DNA of 64,000 nucleotides. Source: Heliopora coerulea (Eukaryota > Cnidaria > Anthozoa > Scleralcyonacea > Helioporidae). The stretch is taken from the NCBI GenBank assembly GCA_030142905.1, contig JASJOG010000057.1, forward strand, positions 124,501 to 188,500, read 5' to 3'. A program made the translations under genes and the position numbers. Of the stretch, positions 30,406 through 43,191 are shown piece after piece. The first letter of the stretch is position 1, and every line of letters begins with the position of its first letter. The notes beneath the pieces are model-generated. The model was given only the letters and a program-made list of their open reading frames with translations, searched no databases and was not told the origin of the DNA.

Positions 30406-32626
30406 CGTAGAAATACGCGTTGTCTCTGGCGTCCCTTTCTAAGGGCGAACAAGAACATCTCCAGTTTATTTTTGAAAGAAAGACGAGAAATATTCAAATG
30501 TCGTCAAGACTGAGAGAATGACAGTTGACTTGACTCGTTAATTAAAAGCGCTCCTTGCCGTGAATTCGTGTTCGATAAAAGTTATCCAAGACGATTTTCT
30601 AATAAATCTGGTAGACGAATCAGAAATGGTCAACGAATAGATCAACACCTTGTGTTATTTACTTATTCATCGCATCGGCAGATGTATTTCTAATATTGAG
30701 GTCTTAGGTTTATTGGATGATTGAAGAACTCGATGTTTGCTCTTGGTTCTACATTGTGAGTGCTTTTCTCGCTTGGCCAAAGTACACCTCGACTTGGTCA
30801 TAGAACGTTTGCTGGAGACGTGAACACCTCGGGCAAGTAGAGTAAGTACTATTAGTACTTCAACATCTCTATACTTTCAGTTCGACGTACGTTTTTCGTA
30901 GATAGTTATGGATTATGTCGGGAGATGCACTTGCTTATCCGCGAACAACTTCAATCTACTGACTGGCTACCTGTGTTCTGATTTAAAATAATCCTGTAGA
31001 GCTTAGGAAAAATTGTCTTTTTGAATCTGAAAGTATTGAAACGATTTGCGGCTTATTTGAGTTTCGTTTTCATTATTTTTTAATTATTATCACCTTTCTG
31101 AAAACCCCGCCTCTTAACGACTGTTGTAATATTCAAACAATGACTTTCAAAATACGGCACGAAAGAAGGTAAGACATCGTCGCTTGTCTGTTACTGGCAG
31201 ATTTTTCTCTGAGTTGTTGGCTCTTACTGGAACTGCGCCCGAAACCATGTTCATCTTTCGCTCTTTTTGCGTTAATTGCATACAAGGATCTCGTCTCTTA
31301 AATATAAGCTGAACCCTTGAAAACAGCGTAAATAGCGAGAACCTTACTACATGCCTGTACTTCGTTCATTTATTCATGGGTAAGTGGAAGAGATTAACGA
31401 TTTCCGAAAAGAAAATCTTGGTGCCATTTTCCCAATTGATGCTTCCTCGCAGCATGGTCTTGCTTATCGGATACACCCCCAAAAGCCGAAACTACGACGC
31501 TAAGGACTGCATAATGAAATCCCGGCCGACTTGAGTATGGTTTTTCAAACTGTCTCCTTTTGGAGAGAACTCAATGTGCCCCTCATTCCCTTTTTCTAGG
31601 ACAGGTACATTCTCTTAATAGCTGCTTTGTAATCCTATGAAACAGTCTAACTCCTGAATTGTGCGTTTCTTAATGACAGCATCCCACAGACCTCCCTCCG
31701 TTTGATTTTTATCTATTCGTTAATTGTCTTTCTGAAATTTTCTTAATGCATGCACTTTCAGGCTGCAGTGATAGAGCCGAGCTGTGGACAAACATATCCG
31801 TCAACTCACAGAAGTAAACATATCTTTGACCCTTTTCTGTCCGTATAAGTCTTCCATCTTTGTAATCTTACCGACGCTAGGTGATTTTTCTCGGCAAAGC
31901 AAGGGAAAAGAATTGTCGAAGAACAGCAATATGAAATTGCATTTTTTCAAGTAGATATTAACCTTATGACGTTATGGCCAGATTGTTGTTGGTTTTTTCT
32001 TTCGTACGTTTGGCTAAATCATTTGGTGTTAACGTTGGCGTTGGAACGGGAGACGGGCAGTCGTCCCCCCCCCCCAATATTTCCAAAATGTGTTGCATTT
32101 TTTATACGCATTTTCTACAATTTCCTTCATTTGAGGTATGAGCCAGAGTCTATTTGCAGGCTGACATAATTCTAAATTGAACCGAGACTGTTTCGGGGCA
32201 CAGGACAAGTTTATAGTTAACGTTTGGGCAAAAAAAAAGATTTTCGACAAAATTCGTTATTCTTTTTCGAAGAGAAAGGTTAATCTAACACTCTTTTTGT
32301 TTCCCCCGCATCAAATTATTTCTGACCCTCCTGGGTGTCAACGGACTTTTTCAACTGCTGCAGAGCACACTACTATCCAATCATGGAACCAGTTTAAACT
32401 ATGACGCTTGTGAATTGGTGTTCAGGTTGAACGTTTAGGTCATGAAAATCGTACCCGCATGTCTTGTCATGAGGGGAAAGTCCAGCAAAGTTTAGAAATG
32501 CATCATAATAGGGATTTTAAGGTTTATTATGTGGCTAGTAATTGATGAGTTGAACTGTTATGGGAAAATCCTGCTCATACGAATGTAAATACCCAATAAT
32601 AAATGCACTATGGCACAGGCACACGA
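30406..32626. other. non-coding stretch
   Basis: No gene or repeat recognised, apart from a poly(C) run of 13 at about 32065. Confidence 0.45.
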
Positions 32627-32680
32627 ATTTCGTTAGGTAAAACCGTTCAGTAATTACTTAACAGTTTTACCTAACGAAAT
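32627..32680. repeat. 54-nt hairpin with 21-bp stem
   Basis: The arms pair over 21 bp with a single mismatch (ATTTCGTTAGGTAAAAC with GTTTTACCTAACGAAAT, then CGTT with AACA-type closing) around a 12-nt loop. Isolated in a non-coding stretch; could be a small-RNA precursor or a tiny fold-back element. Confidence 0.8.
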
Positions 32681-34780
32681 ATTCGAGGCAATGAAACTTT
32701 CCTTGTACGATTCTGCCGAAGTTCAAAGGCCTTTCCTGACTGTAAAAATGCAAAAAGGTTCTTTTGCACTCAGAGTACATCAGTATACACCAACCTCGTC
32801 TACGTAGGTATGAAGACTGTCCTATAGGCATTAACGTTCACTAACAAATCTTATAAATTTGTAAGATGCTTACTATAATCCTAAGTAAGGTATTCCTGGG
32901 GGTCTTTATTATAGAAGAATGTTGAGATTTCAAGACGATCTTAGCCCTACTGTAGTTTCAAAAACATTAATCTGTGCACTAATTGCTATCTTAATTTAAC
33001 AAGCAGAATCTTGATACAAGTACATTATTTGTGGTACGCCACGAAAATTTATAACCAGGGTGTGTTTGTTCTGCTGATGAGGAACTTACCAGACAAACAT
33101 TGAACACACTTGGTCGATCTTTTCACCATGCAAAATTTCAAGCATTTCGACAGAAACTTAATGATAAAAATGTTTTGTTTGTTTTGAAAGTAAACATAAA
33201 CGTAATCACGTTGTCATTGTCTTATTTGTTGTATTTTTGGGTTCATAATTTTCCCCCGTTAAAAGCTTAATTATTTAGTTGAAACCGCAAGCTCATCAGG
33301 AAACAACAACACTAAGTGGGTGAAGCCTTTGGAGCCCTTTTTTTTTACAAAACAAAAACAAAACATGGCGCGGCGATGTTAAAAATATTTTTTACGAGGT
33401 TTGATTCTGCTTGTCGTAACATACAAGCTATGCAAACCTCTATACAGCTATGGCATTTACATTTTTAAAATCTCGAATGGTCTTCTGGTAATTGAGTTCT
33501 AACAGGTGGTAATGAAAGTGCAGTGTAATTACTTTTCAGTAGTTGCGTAAGTGATGAATGAAATTGATAAACAAAAACTAGGAAAGAAACATGAAGTGAT
33601 TACATCGTATTTGCCGCTGATAAGGAAAAATAAAAAGAGGCCATTTGAAGTACATCGTCATCGGTAGCTAATGTAAATAATTCTTGGGTTGATCATAGAT
33701 TACGGCACATACTCGAAGACTCGCCAGTCCAGACGTACGTGATGTGATAAATTGAAATTTTGGAAGTATTCGTAAGGTACGAATCTTTTTTGCTTGCTTC
33801 ACAGTTTAGCAATACAATATTGTTAGTTAAGCCATACTCATTCTAAAACTCATAAAAATTTTTGTTAAAATCATTCTGGAATTTTGTTCAATTCTGAGTG
33901 GTACTTAACTGTTTGTACCCTTCATCCACGATTGAAGTAGTAAATATGTGTCGAATTTTTGTGGAAATTGGCAATCTTCGAATCGGTTAGTATGAAAGAC
34001 GACCGTTATATGTACGGACACTACATACCTTTCACGCCTTAACTCTGATGACCGGTCAAATTATTGTGAAACAGCGATGAATTGCTTTTATCCTAACTTT
34101 TACGACGTCTGCGAGCTTCCTGTCAGGATTCTTTTTATAAGCTGATGGTAGGTTATGTTAAAATAACTGAAAGGTAATATCCTAGATTGTAGAGCTCTCT
34201 TGCAATGAAAAGATCCTGATTTAGTAAACTCTGTTCAAAAAACCTGCACTATTTCTGCTGGTCTCTAACAGCTACGCCAAAAAGTGTTTTTAGGAATTCT
34301 ATCTTACATTCTAAGAACAGTTTTACCGACATAGCAGTGATGTTCTATTTTGTTTAAAACACAGTAAGATTCGAGTTTCTATACCAAGAATAGACAATTC
34401 CTTGAGCTTACTGAACGGTTTTAAAAAACCCTCGCTTAGTAGCCGATGTCTACCGGCGTACAATTTTGTGAAAACCTTGTTCACGAACCGAACTAGACGT
34501 TTCCTAAAAACATACGAACTGATTTATGAATTTTAAAGAGACTTGTTACGCTTTGATTTCATTTTATTTTTCCTTCGGTAATGATAAGCTTCATGTTGTT
34601 TTTCATCCTAACAAACAACAGTTATAATGAAGAGCAATTATACCGTCAAATGAATATCAAGATAAGTACATAAAATATCCTTGGTCAAAATCCATTGCAG
34701 GCCGACAATTTGAAAAAATATTAGACAAAACATAATCCGAAAATAAATGTCTGGGAAATAACCCAAGATATGAGCGTAGG
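32681..34780. other. non-coding stretch
   Basis: AT-rich, only short frames without motifs. Confidence 0.45.
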
Positions 34781-34896
34781 AACAAGACAAAAGTATGGTG
34801 ATAATATTTTGACTTTATTTCAAAGCTTTCGTCAGATCGTCCAAAGATTAACAAATATTACCGTCGGAATATTATCACCATACCTTTGTCTGGTTC
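34781..34896. repeat. inverted-repeat hairpin with GACGAAAG motif in its loop
   Basis: The arms at about 34781-34808 and 34869-34896 match over 28 bp with about three mismatches (TATGGTGATAATATT on the left, AATATTATCACCATA on the right). The loop read on the minus strand includes CTGACGAAAGCTTTG, like the GAAA-type motifs in the hairpins near 3650 and 40700. Confidence 0.75.
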
Positions 34897-35300
34897 ATAA
34901 CCACTGTAGATAGGTTTGATAGTTCTTTTATCTCTTGATGGTTCTGCATAATCCTGATTTCATACTGCCTGCTTAAAATGACTCATGTTGCTTATGAGGT
35001 GAAGCATTTGACCTAAAATCAGGCATTCCCAGCTGTAAAACCACTCGTTTCACGGACAAAGTGAGAAATTTCATGCGCGAAAGCAATTTTCGCCTGTAAA
35101 TTTTCAATGAATAAAAACGTGAAAAACTCGCATTAAAACTAGGTTTCTCATTCGAAATTTTGAGCCATGACAATTTACATCTTAATTCGGCAATTCTCCT
35201 GAGAATATATTTCAAGTGCTCTCATGAAGTAGTTATTTCACATTAGTTTATGCAAGTACCAGCATGCATTCACTCTTTCCCGCTGGCGTAAGGCTTGTGT

Positions 35301-35359
35301 TATTTTACTCTGGTTAACGCCAGGCGATTTTACCCGTCAAAAAAGGGAGTTCCCCCCTC
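35301..35359 (+). repeat. dispersed repeat family, copy 2 of 3
   Basis: TATTTTACTCTGGTTAACG, CCAGGCGATTTTACCCGTCAA and GGGAGTTCCCCCC. Best preserved of the three copies; see 23781 and 62063. Confidence 0.65.
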
Positions 35360-35605
35360 GAAAGAATTAAAAATTGGTTTTTGCTGGTGAGGCGACTTGT
35401 GAAATTTCCAGTCCGAGTGTTTGAATTTTCGTAGACTGGCTGGCAAAGTTAGAAACGAACGGGAAAGGTTGGATAAAATTCATGGCTGGACTTCTGTTTT
35501 TCTACTCTGAAGACAATAGTGTCTTCGGATAATTATTCTCCAAGTTGCTACTTTAAAGCATTTTTGCTTCTGTAGTGCAAAATTTATTCTTACTTAACGA
35601 TTCCT

Positions 35606-35657
35606 GCCAAAATGAGATAGATAGGTAGATAGATCGATTGATAGATAGACAGATAGA
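35606..35657. repeat. (GATA)n microsatellite
   Basis: Imperfect GATA/GATT repeats, about 50 bp. Confidence 0.85.
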
Positions 35658-38276
35658 TTGGATATACTGAATTAGTCTGAATAATACTTCGAGAAATGCC
35701 CACCGAAAATCCCGACAACCACGCGAATGTAAACCCGTCGATTTAAAAAAAAAATCCCACATTTTAGCAGGTGATAGTTCGTCTTCGTTAAAAATTTTTG
35801 TCGTGGCAAAAAAATTATGTCGGCGGCCAAATGTAGCAGAGGTAAAATAAACTAACTGAACATCATCGACCAGTTTCAGAGAAATACCGGACATGTCTGC
35901 GATGAACGTCGAGTCCTAAAATTCCAATTTCTGCATCGTCTAATTCATTCCACCAACAATAATAATTCCACCAACAGCAGCTGCTAGGGTGCTCAGCTCC
36001 ATGCAAGAAATAATCTTCATATTGAATTCCTATCACTCTGAAAGTAGATGATATTTTTTCGTCGCCGTGTAGCTACCACAAACAGCTGTTTTGGCAACTC
36101 GAAGGCGAGTGGATATGGGGCATTAGAATAAATTAATTTTCTTTCTCATATGATTACTCAGATTTTCGTGAATGGGACACATGAAACTGGTACGTTCCAA
36201 ATTTGGCTGCAGGGCTCTCTCCGACCTATAAAGAAGTTTCTTATAAGCCATCTCATTGGTTATAAGGTTTGTTTGTTTTTTTGCTCTTGCGAGAAAAGAA
36301 TGATACGAAGCTTCTGATTGCTTAACGGCGTCCCCGCCACAATATCGTCCTCTGTACACTTACCTTTAAGCAGTGGGTTTTACCTGTTTTGAACTGCGTA
36401 CGTTTGAGTGAACAAGATTTAAAAAATATATTGAACAAGCTAGAGCTTCGTTCTGAGTAATTCTGGCAAAAACATGGCAGGTACGAGGCACTTTCCTATC
36501 GCAAATAATATAATTTTTTGGTGGAAAAACTATGTTTCAAAGTGTGGTGAAGGCGACTTTACACAGGACGATTTTAACGTAAATGAAGCGGCAACAAGAT
36601 TTTGTTAGGACGATTTCGTGTAGCATGATCTTAAATGTAGAATTGTTACTCTGTCTAGTGAGTTCGGCGTTGTCCAAAAAATTGCTTTAGAATCTCATTT
36701 CTTTGTAAGAAACAAATCACATTATTGTGACTGCTTTCTAAGATTTTAATCACTCGTTTTGAGTTGTCACAGGTCTGTAATATTTTACTTGTTTACAGTC
36801 TATCACGAGTGAGTAAAAATGTACGAACGACTTTACTCTTCAGCGTTTTGTTTCACATCCACGCTGCGAAATAGCGGATTGGCCGAACATGCATGAAATG
36901 ACGGGAACGATGGCCTCTTTGGCGTCGGCGCCGCAATTTTAAAACAGCCTCCTGCAGCTTATCGCGCTATCTTGGCGCCGAGTCGCGTGGTCGTCGTGTC
37001 ATTGGAACACCAGGGGAAAGTCACAGGATAGAATCTTTCTACCCAACAAAAGAGCATTAATCTTTTTTGCGCGAGAGCTAAAACTGTCTTCCTGTACGGC
37101 TACTTAGCTTAAAGTCCTTTCACATGCGAAATGAGGACGATACTGTGGACGAAAGGTTCTTTTGTATGAATACAGGTTCTCATTGCTGTCCTTACTGGGT
37201 TTGCTTCAGCTCACTAGAATGTCTCAAACCTATCCGTCGCCTTGGTTCTTGATAAAAAGATTCCATGACCCGATTGAGAGGTTGAGTGCTGCTTAAATAC
37301 GTTTTCGTGGAGCAAATGTACTGAATGAACAATACAATTTCTATCTGCGTGAGTTGATACACGGACCAAAAGTACCGCTCGCTTTTGTGATAGAAAACCC
37401 ATACCATGCCCCTCGCTCTTTAGCACTACTGTTCACCTACTGGTGCCATTTCGAAACCTTATTAACCTTGTATAAGTAAACGAAAGCCCAACAGACATTG
37501 AAGCAAAAATGCCCCACGCAGATTTCGGCAGTTTTAAAGAAACCTATATGTTTGGAGCAACTCCACGTAATAAGGCTACCTTTGTTTGTTTGGAAAATCA
37601 GTTGGTCAACAATCGGTTTTTAATAAGCTTGTTAAAACCACAACAAGTCATCGCAATGAATGTTGTATTCCTTGTAAGGTTTTTCAAAAGTGGCCCACTG
37701 AGTTCTCACAAAAGGACTGATTTGCGTCGGCATCTCAGCAGCCTCCTTTCGTCATAGGAACGTTTTGCAACTGCCCATTCTTCGATTGTAGCTTCAACGC
37801 AGAGCAGTATTAATACGTTATGTAACTTCTACCTTAATAACAGAAGTACGACGGTGATTTAAGTAGAAGATGGTAGCTGTCTTTCACTGGCGGTATAAAT
37901 GGCGACCGTTTTCAAACAATTTATAACCCCGTAAAAGGCTGGAGTAACCATCTGTGGCTTCACTTTCTATTGTCTTTGCCTCAAATTACATGTAACCCTA
38001 ACGGTGGTAGAAACCCTTCGTCATCGTTTGAAGACTAGTTTAGAATTTAAGGTTAATTATTCCGTTGTTGCGTAGAAAAGAACTTCAACAATGAGGAATT
38101 AGCTCCGAGGTTGTTTCGGCATTTCCTTTTCAGCTGTTTCTTTAGCACGCAATATTTTTGAACGTTGTGACGGAGTTGTTAGAGTTTCAGGTCTGTTTGA
38201 CGAGAACCCCTGTGGGATATTCGGCGAAACAGTTGCTGGATCCTGTTATCACTTTAAAAAAAAATGTGATTATAAC
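35658..38276. other. non-coding stretch
   Basis: Short frames at 36123-36359 (-) and 37509-37757 (+) show no recognisable domain. A CG-richer patch occurs at 36880-37000. No gene called. Confidence 0.4.
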
Positions 38277-38516
38277 TTGGTAGACAATCACGAAGCTGGT
38301 TGTTGGGGCAGAATATATGATGAGGTATTGAATAGGGGAATTCAATTAATTCGAACTGCTCCTCCCCCATCGCCCATATCACGTCGTGTTTGGGTATATC
38401 CGTTGCTTAAAGATGTATTTCAAGGCGTCATCCACAAGGAAATGCTATTAGCCGAACGAATCAAGTCAGTCAATAGAGACTTAAATGCGTTATTGTTTCT
38501 CGACACATAGGACGTA
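38277..38516 (+). pseudogene. possible PIF/Harbinger transposase N-terminal fragment
   Basis: A short open frame contains RRVWVYPLLKDVFQGVIHKE followed by an LxxERI-type segment. This resembles the RRRxWVxP...G.HxLVxEL block near the N terminus of Harbinger/HARBI1-like nucleases. The catalytic DDE region is not seen downstream, and the upstream frame is closed soon. It would therefore be a relic; the match is from memory of the family and is tentative. Confidence 0.3.
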
Positions 38517-40634
38517 TATATTGCCAATATAATAAGTGCAAGGAAGACCCGACACTTGCCAGTAACAAAATCAGGTGAGATAATTTAAAGCCTCTTACTT
38601 TGTCGTGAGTTTGTTAATGGTAGTTCTAAATGTGAGTAAGTGGCGGACACGCGCACGACTCTGTCCATGAGTTAATGTAAAATCTGTTTTTCTAAACATG
38701 TGATAAGTTTATACAGAGTATAGTTATCTCTTTTCAAAGTGACTCGCCAATTGACAAAGCTCTGTTGCTTACACTGGGATTCTGCTGGTTTGGTTATTGA
38801 AACCTGGGGATTTCCGTTAATCTTAGCTGAACCCTGTTGTTTGTACCGATTTACCCATTGATGGGCAATCCGCCTTTAAACGTACTTTTCCGTACATACA
38901 CTTCTGTAGTTGGACTTAGAATGCGGTAGTACAGAATCATCGAAAAGCAGCAAAAATGTCTCCTTTATTGTCTACTACATGGGTCAAAAGAAACCCTGGT
39001 ATTTTGATAATTTTCCACTTTAAAATAAATACGCAAACTCAAACTTGTGCCACGTCGACATCGTTTCGCCAGTATGTCGTTCATGTTGTCTTTTTACCTC
39101 ATTTACTGCCGTAATATAAGTAATGTTCACAAACACCTGACATGAAAACGTAAAAGTTGTGCTAAACGTGGCCTCTGTATATTACGCGAATAATCTGCCA
39201 TCATGTTTCGGCATTTCCAAAGTCATCATACTGCAAGGCAAAAACATGGCAAGTTTCTTGATCGCAAGCGAATCGTGCAATGATGTGTTTTTACAACTCA
39301 TTGTGCGGTAATGTGATTTTAAAACTTCTGAATCATTACAAAATGAAGAAAAATTCATTAAAATCCCTGTCAAATGCTTGGAATTCCCAACCCGTGAACC
39401 CTGAAAATGATTAGGATCAAACATTATTGAGGGAAAAATCAATGATAAGTTATACTCCGTGCTAATGTTGAAGAAAATCATGTTATCGCCATCCAATCAA
39501 GGTTAATTGCCGTGGATAACGAAAAGGCTATAAGCTTAGCGTATTTCTGAAACAGGTATTTGTGTTTCGACAGAGTGGATTTGCATAAACGATGATTGAG
39601 TGATTGATTTGAGGACAATGCAACAACAGCTAGTATAAATGATGCTCAGTGTGAGGTCATTCAAAAATTACTCTAAACATGGGGGTTAAGGGTATTTGTG
39701 CGACAAATCATTATTTGAAGTGGGGGTATACCTTCCAGTGTAACGGAAAATAGGTCACGAATGTGAAAATTAAAAATCAACCAGACGTGAAAATCCTTCA
39801 CCGGCTAATACGAGATGCCTTTTCGATTTTCATTGCTTGTAATTACGACGAACACTTCAGAACAGCAAAAGAGAAATGACACCACGAACGTGCTCACATC
39901 CGATCGCTCGACTTTACACCGCTACTAGTGAAATTCTGCCCGGCTCTACGGATTAAAATTAAAAAAAGCTCATCACGGGCTGAAATTGTAATCGTAATGT
40001 GATTTTTAAAGAGATATTTGTTCTTTTATAAAATGTTTTACTTGAGAAAGTTTCAGTGGGAACTAGATGCGAAGTACTTATCCCTTTTTCTGACTAGCCA
40101 TAGCCGACCGGATTGTTACAAGTTGGGAAACTATTCTGCTTAAATACTTCTAATAAATGGTTGCTAATCAATCATTTATTTAACTCCTGATTTAAACCCT
40201 AGATCCATCACGACTGCGCAGTAAAAAACTGGTTTCCATCACGAAAGGATGGTAACCATTTTCACTACCCAATCCTGTATACAACTTTATTCGTTTCTTG
40301 GCGGAGTCATTGTGCATATTGAAACGTGATGCGATGTCATGGTCGTGTCAAAATTTCCGTGAAAAATAGCGGACTTTTCTCGTGTAAAAATTTTATTTTT
40401 GAGTTTTATCGAGACAAAAAATTCGATGTACGTACCTGATCAGCCGGTGTTTAGACAGTGTCTTGGCCTGCGAGAGACCATATCCTTTCATAATTTTCAT
40501 TCGAAACGTGTTCAGTTCAAAAACTTAGAACTTTTCCTGTTTACATTCATGCGCTTAAAGTAGCGTTGTTTTTATTTGCTAAAAGATCATCTGAGACAGT
40601 CTGAGTAAAAAGCTGTATGTTCAGGAGTCAGATA
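38517..40634. other. non-coding stretch
   Basis: No gene or repeat recognised. Confidence 0.45.
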
Positions 40635-40748
40635 CAAAACAATGGTGACTCCGAAGATTGAAATCATTTTTGTTTTCAACGTTTCGACTTTCTTGTAGTC
40701 ATCATCAGGAATGATTTCAATCTACTGAGTCACCATCGTTTTGTATTT
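40635..40748 (-). repeat. long hairpin enclosing a hammerhead-ribozyme-like core
   Basis: The outer arms (about 40635-40671 and 40711-40747) pair over 37 bp with three or four mismatches. The loop on the minus strand reads CTGATGA, T, stem GACT/AGTC with 7-nt loop, GAAAC, then GTT-GAA-AAC, which can form a third short stem. Order and sequence match the hammerhead core CUGANGA-stem II-GAAA-stem III with stem I as the outer arms. The U expected at the cleavage triplet (NUH) is replaced by A, so activity is doubtful. Such cores occur in Penelope-like elements (known for that class). Confidence 0.55.
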
Positions 40749-42981
40749 AATGAAAATACTCAGTAGTTATCGATATTTAAGGAGTCATACTTGGTGACTA
40801 GCCACAATTGGAATCCACCATAAAACTGATGACAACCCCTTTAACCTGAATTAATAAAGACGACGATTTTTAACGCTGTTCCCTTAACAACATCGCTCAC
40901 AAATCGCGTGCTTCTTACATTACTCTTTATTTATACAAGCTTATCTTACTTAAAAATTAACCCGTTTGCCGCAGTCTCTACGGTTCTAATTCGTGTGGGT
41001 CTTACGTGGTGCCCAGTGGTGGCGGTTTATCAACTTGCTTCAAATTTTTTCACACTGGGGCCGTGACATGAAAACAATTGCAAACAGCTACGCTCAGTTG
41101 AAAGGAACTTTGTCGGTCGGACTTTTCCGTTCGCCTTATGTAAAAAGCTCCTGTCGTGAAATGTACGGTGGTGGTTGCATTGACTCTGCTGACAAACTGC
41201 TGTTCACTTGCAAAACCTTGCACAAACCATTAATGCTGTTTTAAAACACTTCATGGCGAACTGGTGAACTAGTTTTTTCTCTCAGCAAGTCATCATGAGT
41301 AGTGGCACGAACTCATGGACCAACAAGTTCCTTTGATGACTTGTTTGTTTTGTCTTACTCCAGTTACGTGATTCACTGAATTAATAATCAGCCTTCTGGG
41401 TCTTTAATATATAGGATAAACAAAAACGCGACGAAAGCGTCATTACACTGGTGACCTCCTCTCACATTTTCCTTGTCTGTGCTTCAAAAACGTTTGTCCG
41501 AATTTAATAATCTTAATCAACACGATCAGATTCCCTTTACAAGGTAAATTCTGTGTGGGAATATCTACTTGTGTAGGCAAGACGTAGGTTAGTCTTTCTT
41601 TGCCGAGTGGCAAGACGCCTTCTTCAAAATCCGACTTCGCACAGCAGCACGCCAGCTTTTCAACAAAGTCAAATCTGGGCCTGGGTGGGGCCGCCCAAGC
41701 GGAGAGGAATCCTGACAGATGATCACGTATTTCTTCTAAACTCATTCCGTGTTAAGACTAGTCAGTTCTTAGCGAAAAAGGATAATTATCATAGGTCGAA
41801 AAAGGTCCGATATAAAGTCGACAACAATCTCAAGTTCCTGCCTTCAGATTTTCTTCCAGTTTCTGATGACTTCTCCCGAGATCTCGATCCACGTCATGGT
41901 CTGACCTCGGATCAATTTCGTGCAGCAAATGCCCCCCCCCCCCCCAGTTGTTTCCACCGAGTTAAAAGCTCTGCAAACAAGACCATTCATCGCATCTCGT
42001 AACAATCCATTATGGCTGCTAGTTGGCCTGGTTATTAAATTGCTAACCAAAGCTGAGGTCATCACCAGGGATGTATTTTGCTCGGAGTTTGTTTTTTATT
42101 TACAAGTAAACCAGGTTACAGTTTAAAAACAATTATCATTTCATCGGTTACCCCGTCCGCTGTCGATAGGATTCTATCTGTTCTGGTTGTCCTTATTTAC
42201 TTAAATTTCTTAGATAACATCTATTTCACGTAAGTGCTGACTAAAAAAAGGAAGACAATAGTTCCAGGACAATTTACAATATTCTCCCATGAATACCGTG
42301 GTATCCAAGAAATTCTCAAATCTCAATTCACATTTCATTTACTTGTTCCACATGTTATATAATCCGAGATTGTCAAATAGGAGATTAATTACATTTGGGA
42401 ATTGGAGAGATTTGGAATAGTTACCGAATTTAACGATAACTTAACCCAGGAATAAAAATCCCAGTTATATCTAGTTTCACATATGACAATGGTTTTCTTG
42501 TGACCACCGAGAAATTAGATCCATTGTCACTTGTAGCGTTTCTCATGTACCAGTCATGTAAAAGGTGTACTGAATATTACAAGCCGTAAGTTTTCCGTCA
42601 ACTTCCTCACTGATCTGCTGGCCTCATTACTTTGCGGTGAAATTGATAGGAAAGCTAAAATTTTTATCTCTGGTCGAAATAACCGTTTGTTGCTTCTGTA
42701 TGATTTTACAATGAAAATATGATTCAATTTGAAACGCAGCAGAATAGTTCTTTAAATGAAGCTAAGGTCTCTTCCATGCTTGTTGGTTACTGTCTCGGTA
42801 TTTTGTCTTTGGATGATGGCTGTTGTAGGTGTTGCTTATTGCCCTTAATTTACGAGACCATACCAAGCTTGCTTTAAATTTGTATGCTGGTATTTCCGAA
42901 GCTCAGTCGTCATGGCAACAGCCTCCCACCGCTGGCGTCAACATTTGGTGTGCTGTTCCTGTAGCTGACCTCGGAAAGTAA
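40749..42981. other. non-coding stretch
   Basis: Frames at 41443-42126 overlap on both strands and contain poly(C)/poly(G) runs (41930-41945). No gene recognised. Confidence 0.4.
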
Positions 42982-43158
42982 TAGCGAGTTTCCCTTATTT
43001 CATCAACTGAATACAGCCACCAGAACATTTTGTGGTTTTTTATTTTCATGCAAATATTGAATTCCCGAACCGAATGGAAAGACAATTGCTCCGATTAACA
43101 TTACAAACAAGATTTTGAAAGGCATTCTGGTAGTTATATTTAGCAGATGTATAAGGGA
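42982..43158. repeat. dispersed repeat, copy 2 (partner at 10449-10629)
   Basis: Direct match to the block downstream of GPCR 1. On the minus strand this copy keeps a frame starting at 43125 that reads like a secretory signal peptide. Confidence 0.75.
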
Positions 43159-43191
43159 AACCGGCCATTGCACGTGCAAGAAGTTCCTCAT
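43003..43191 (-). other. small frame with signal-peptide-like segment in the repeat
   Basis: From Met at 43125 the frame reads MPFKILFVMLIGAIVFPFGS: a charged start, a hydrophobic core and small residues, then a polar stretch (HENKKPQN) and a stop at 43003. The frame is also open from 43191 (62 aa in total). The related copy at 10449 is broken. Possibly a duplicated exon of a short secreted protein; equally, chance in a repeat. Confidence 0.2.
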
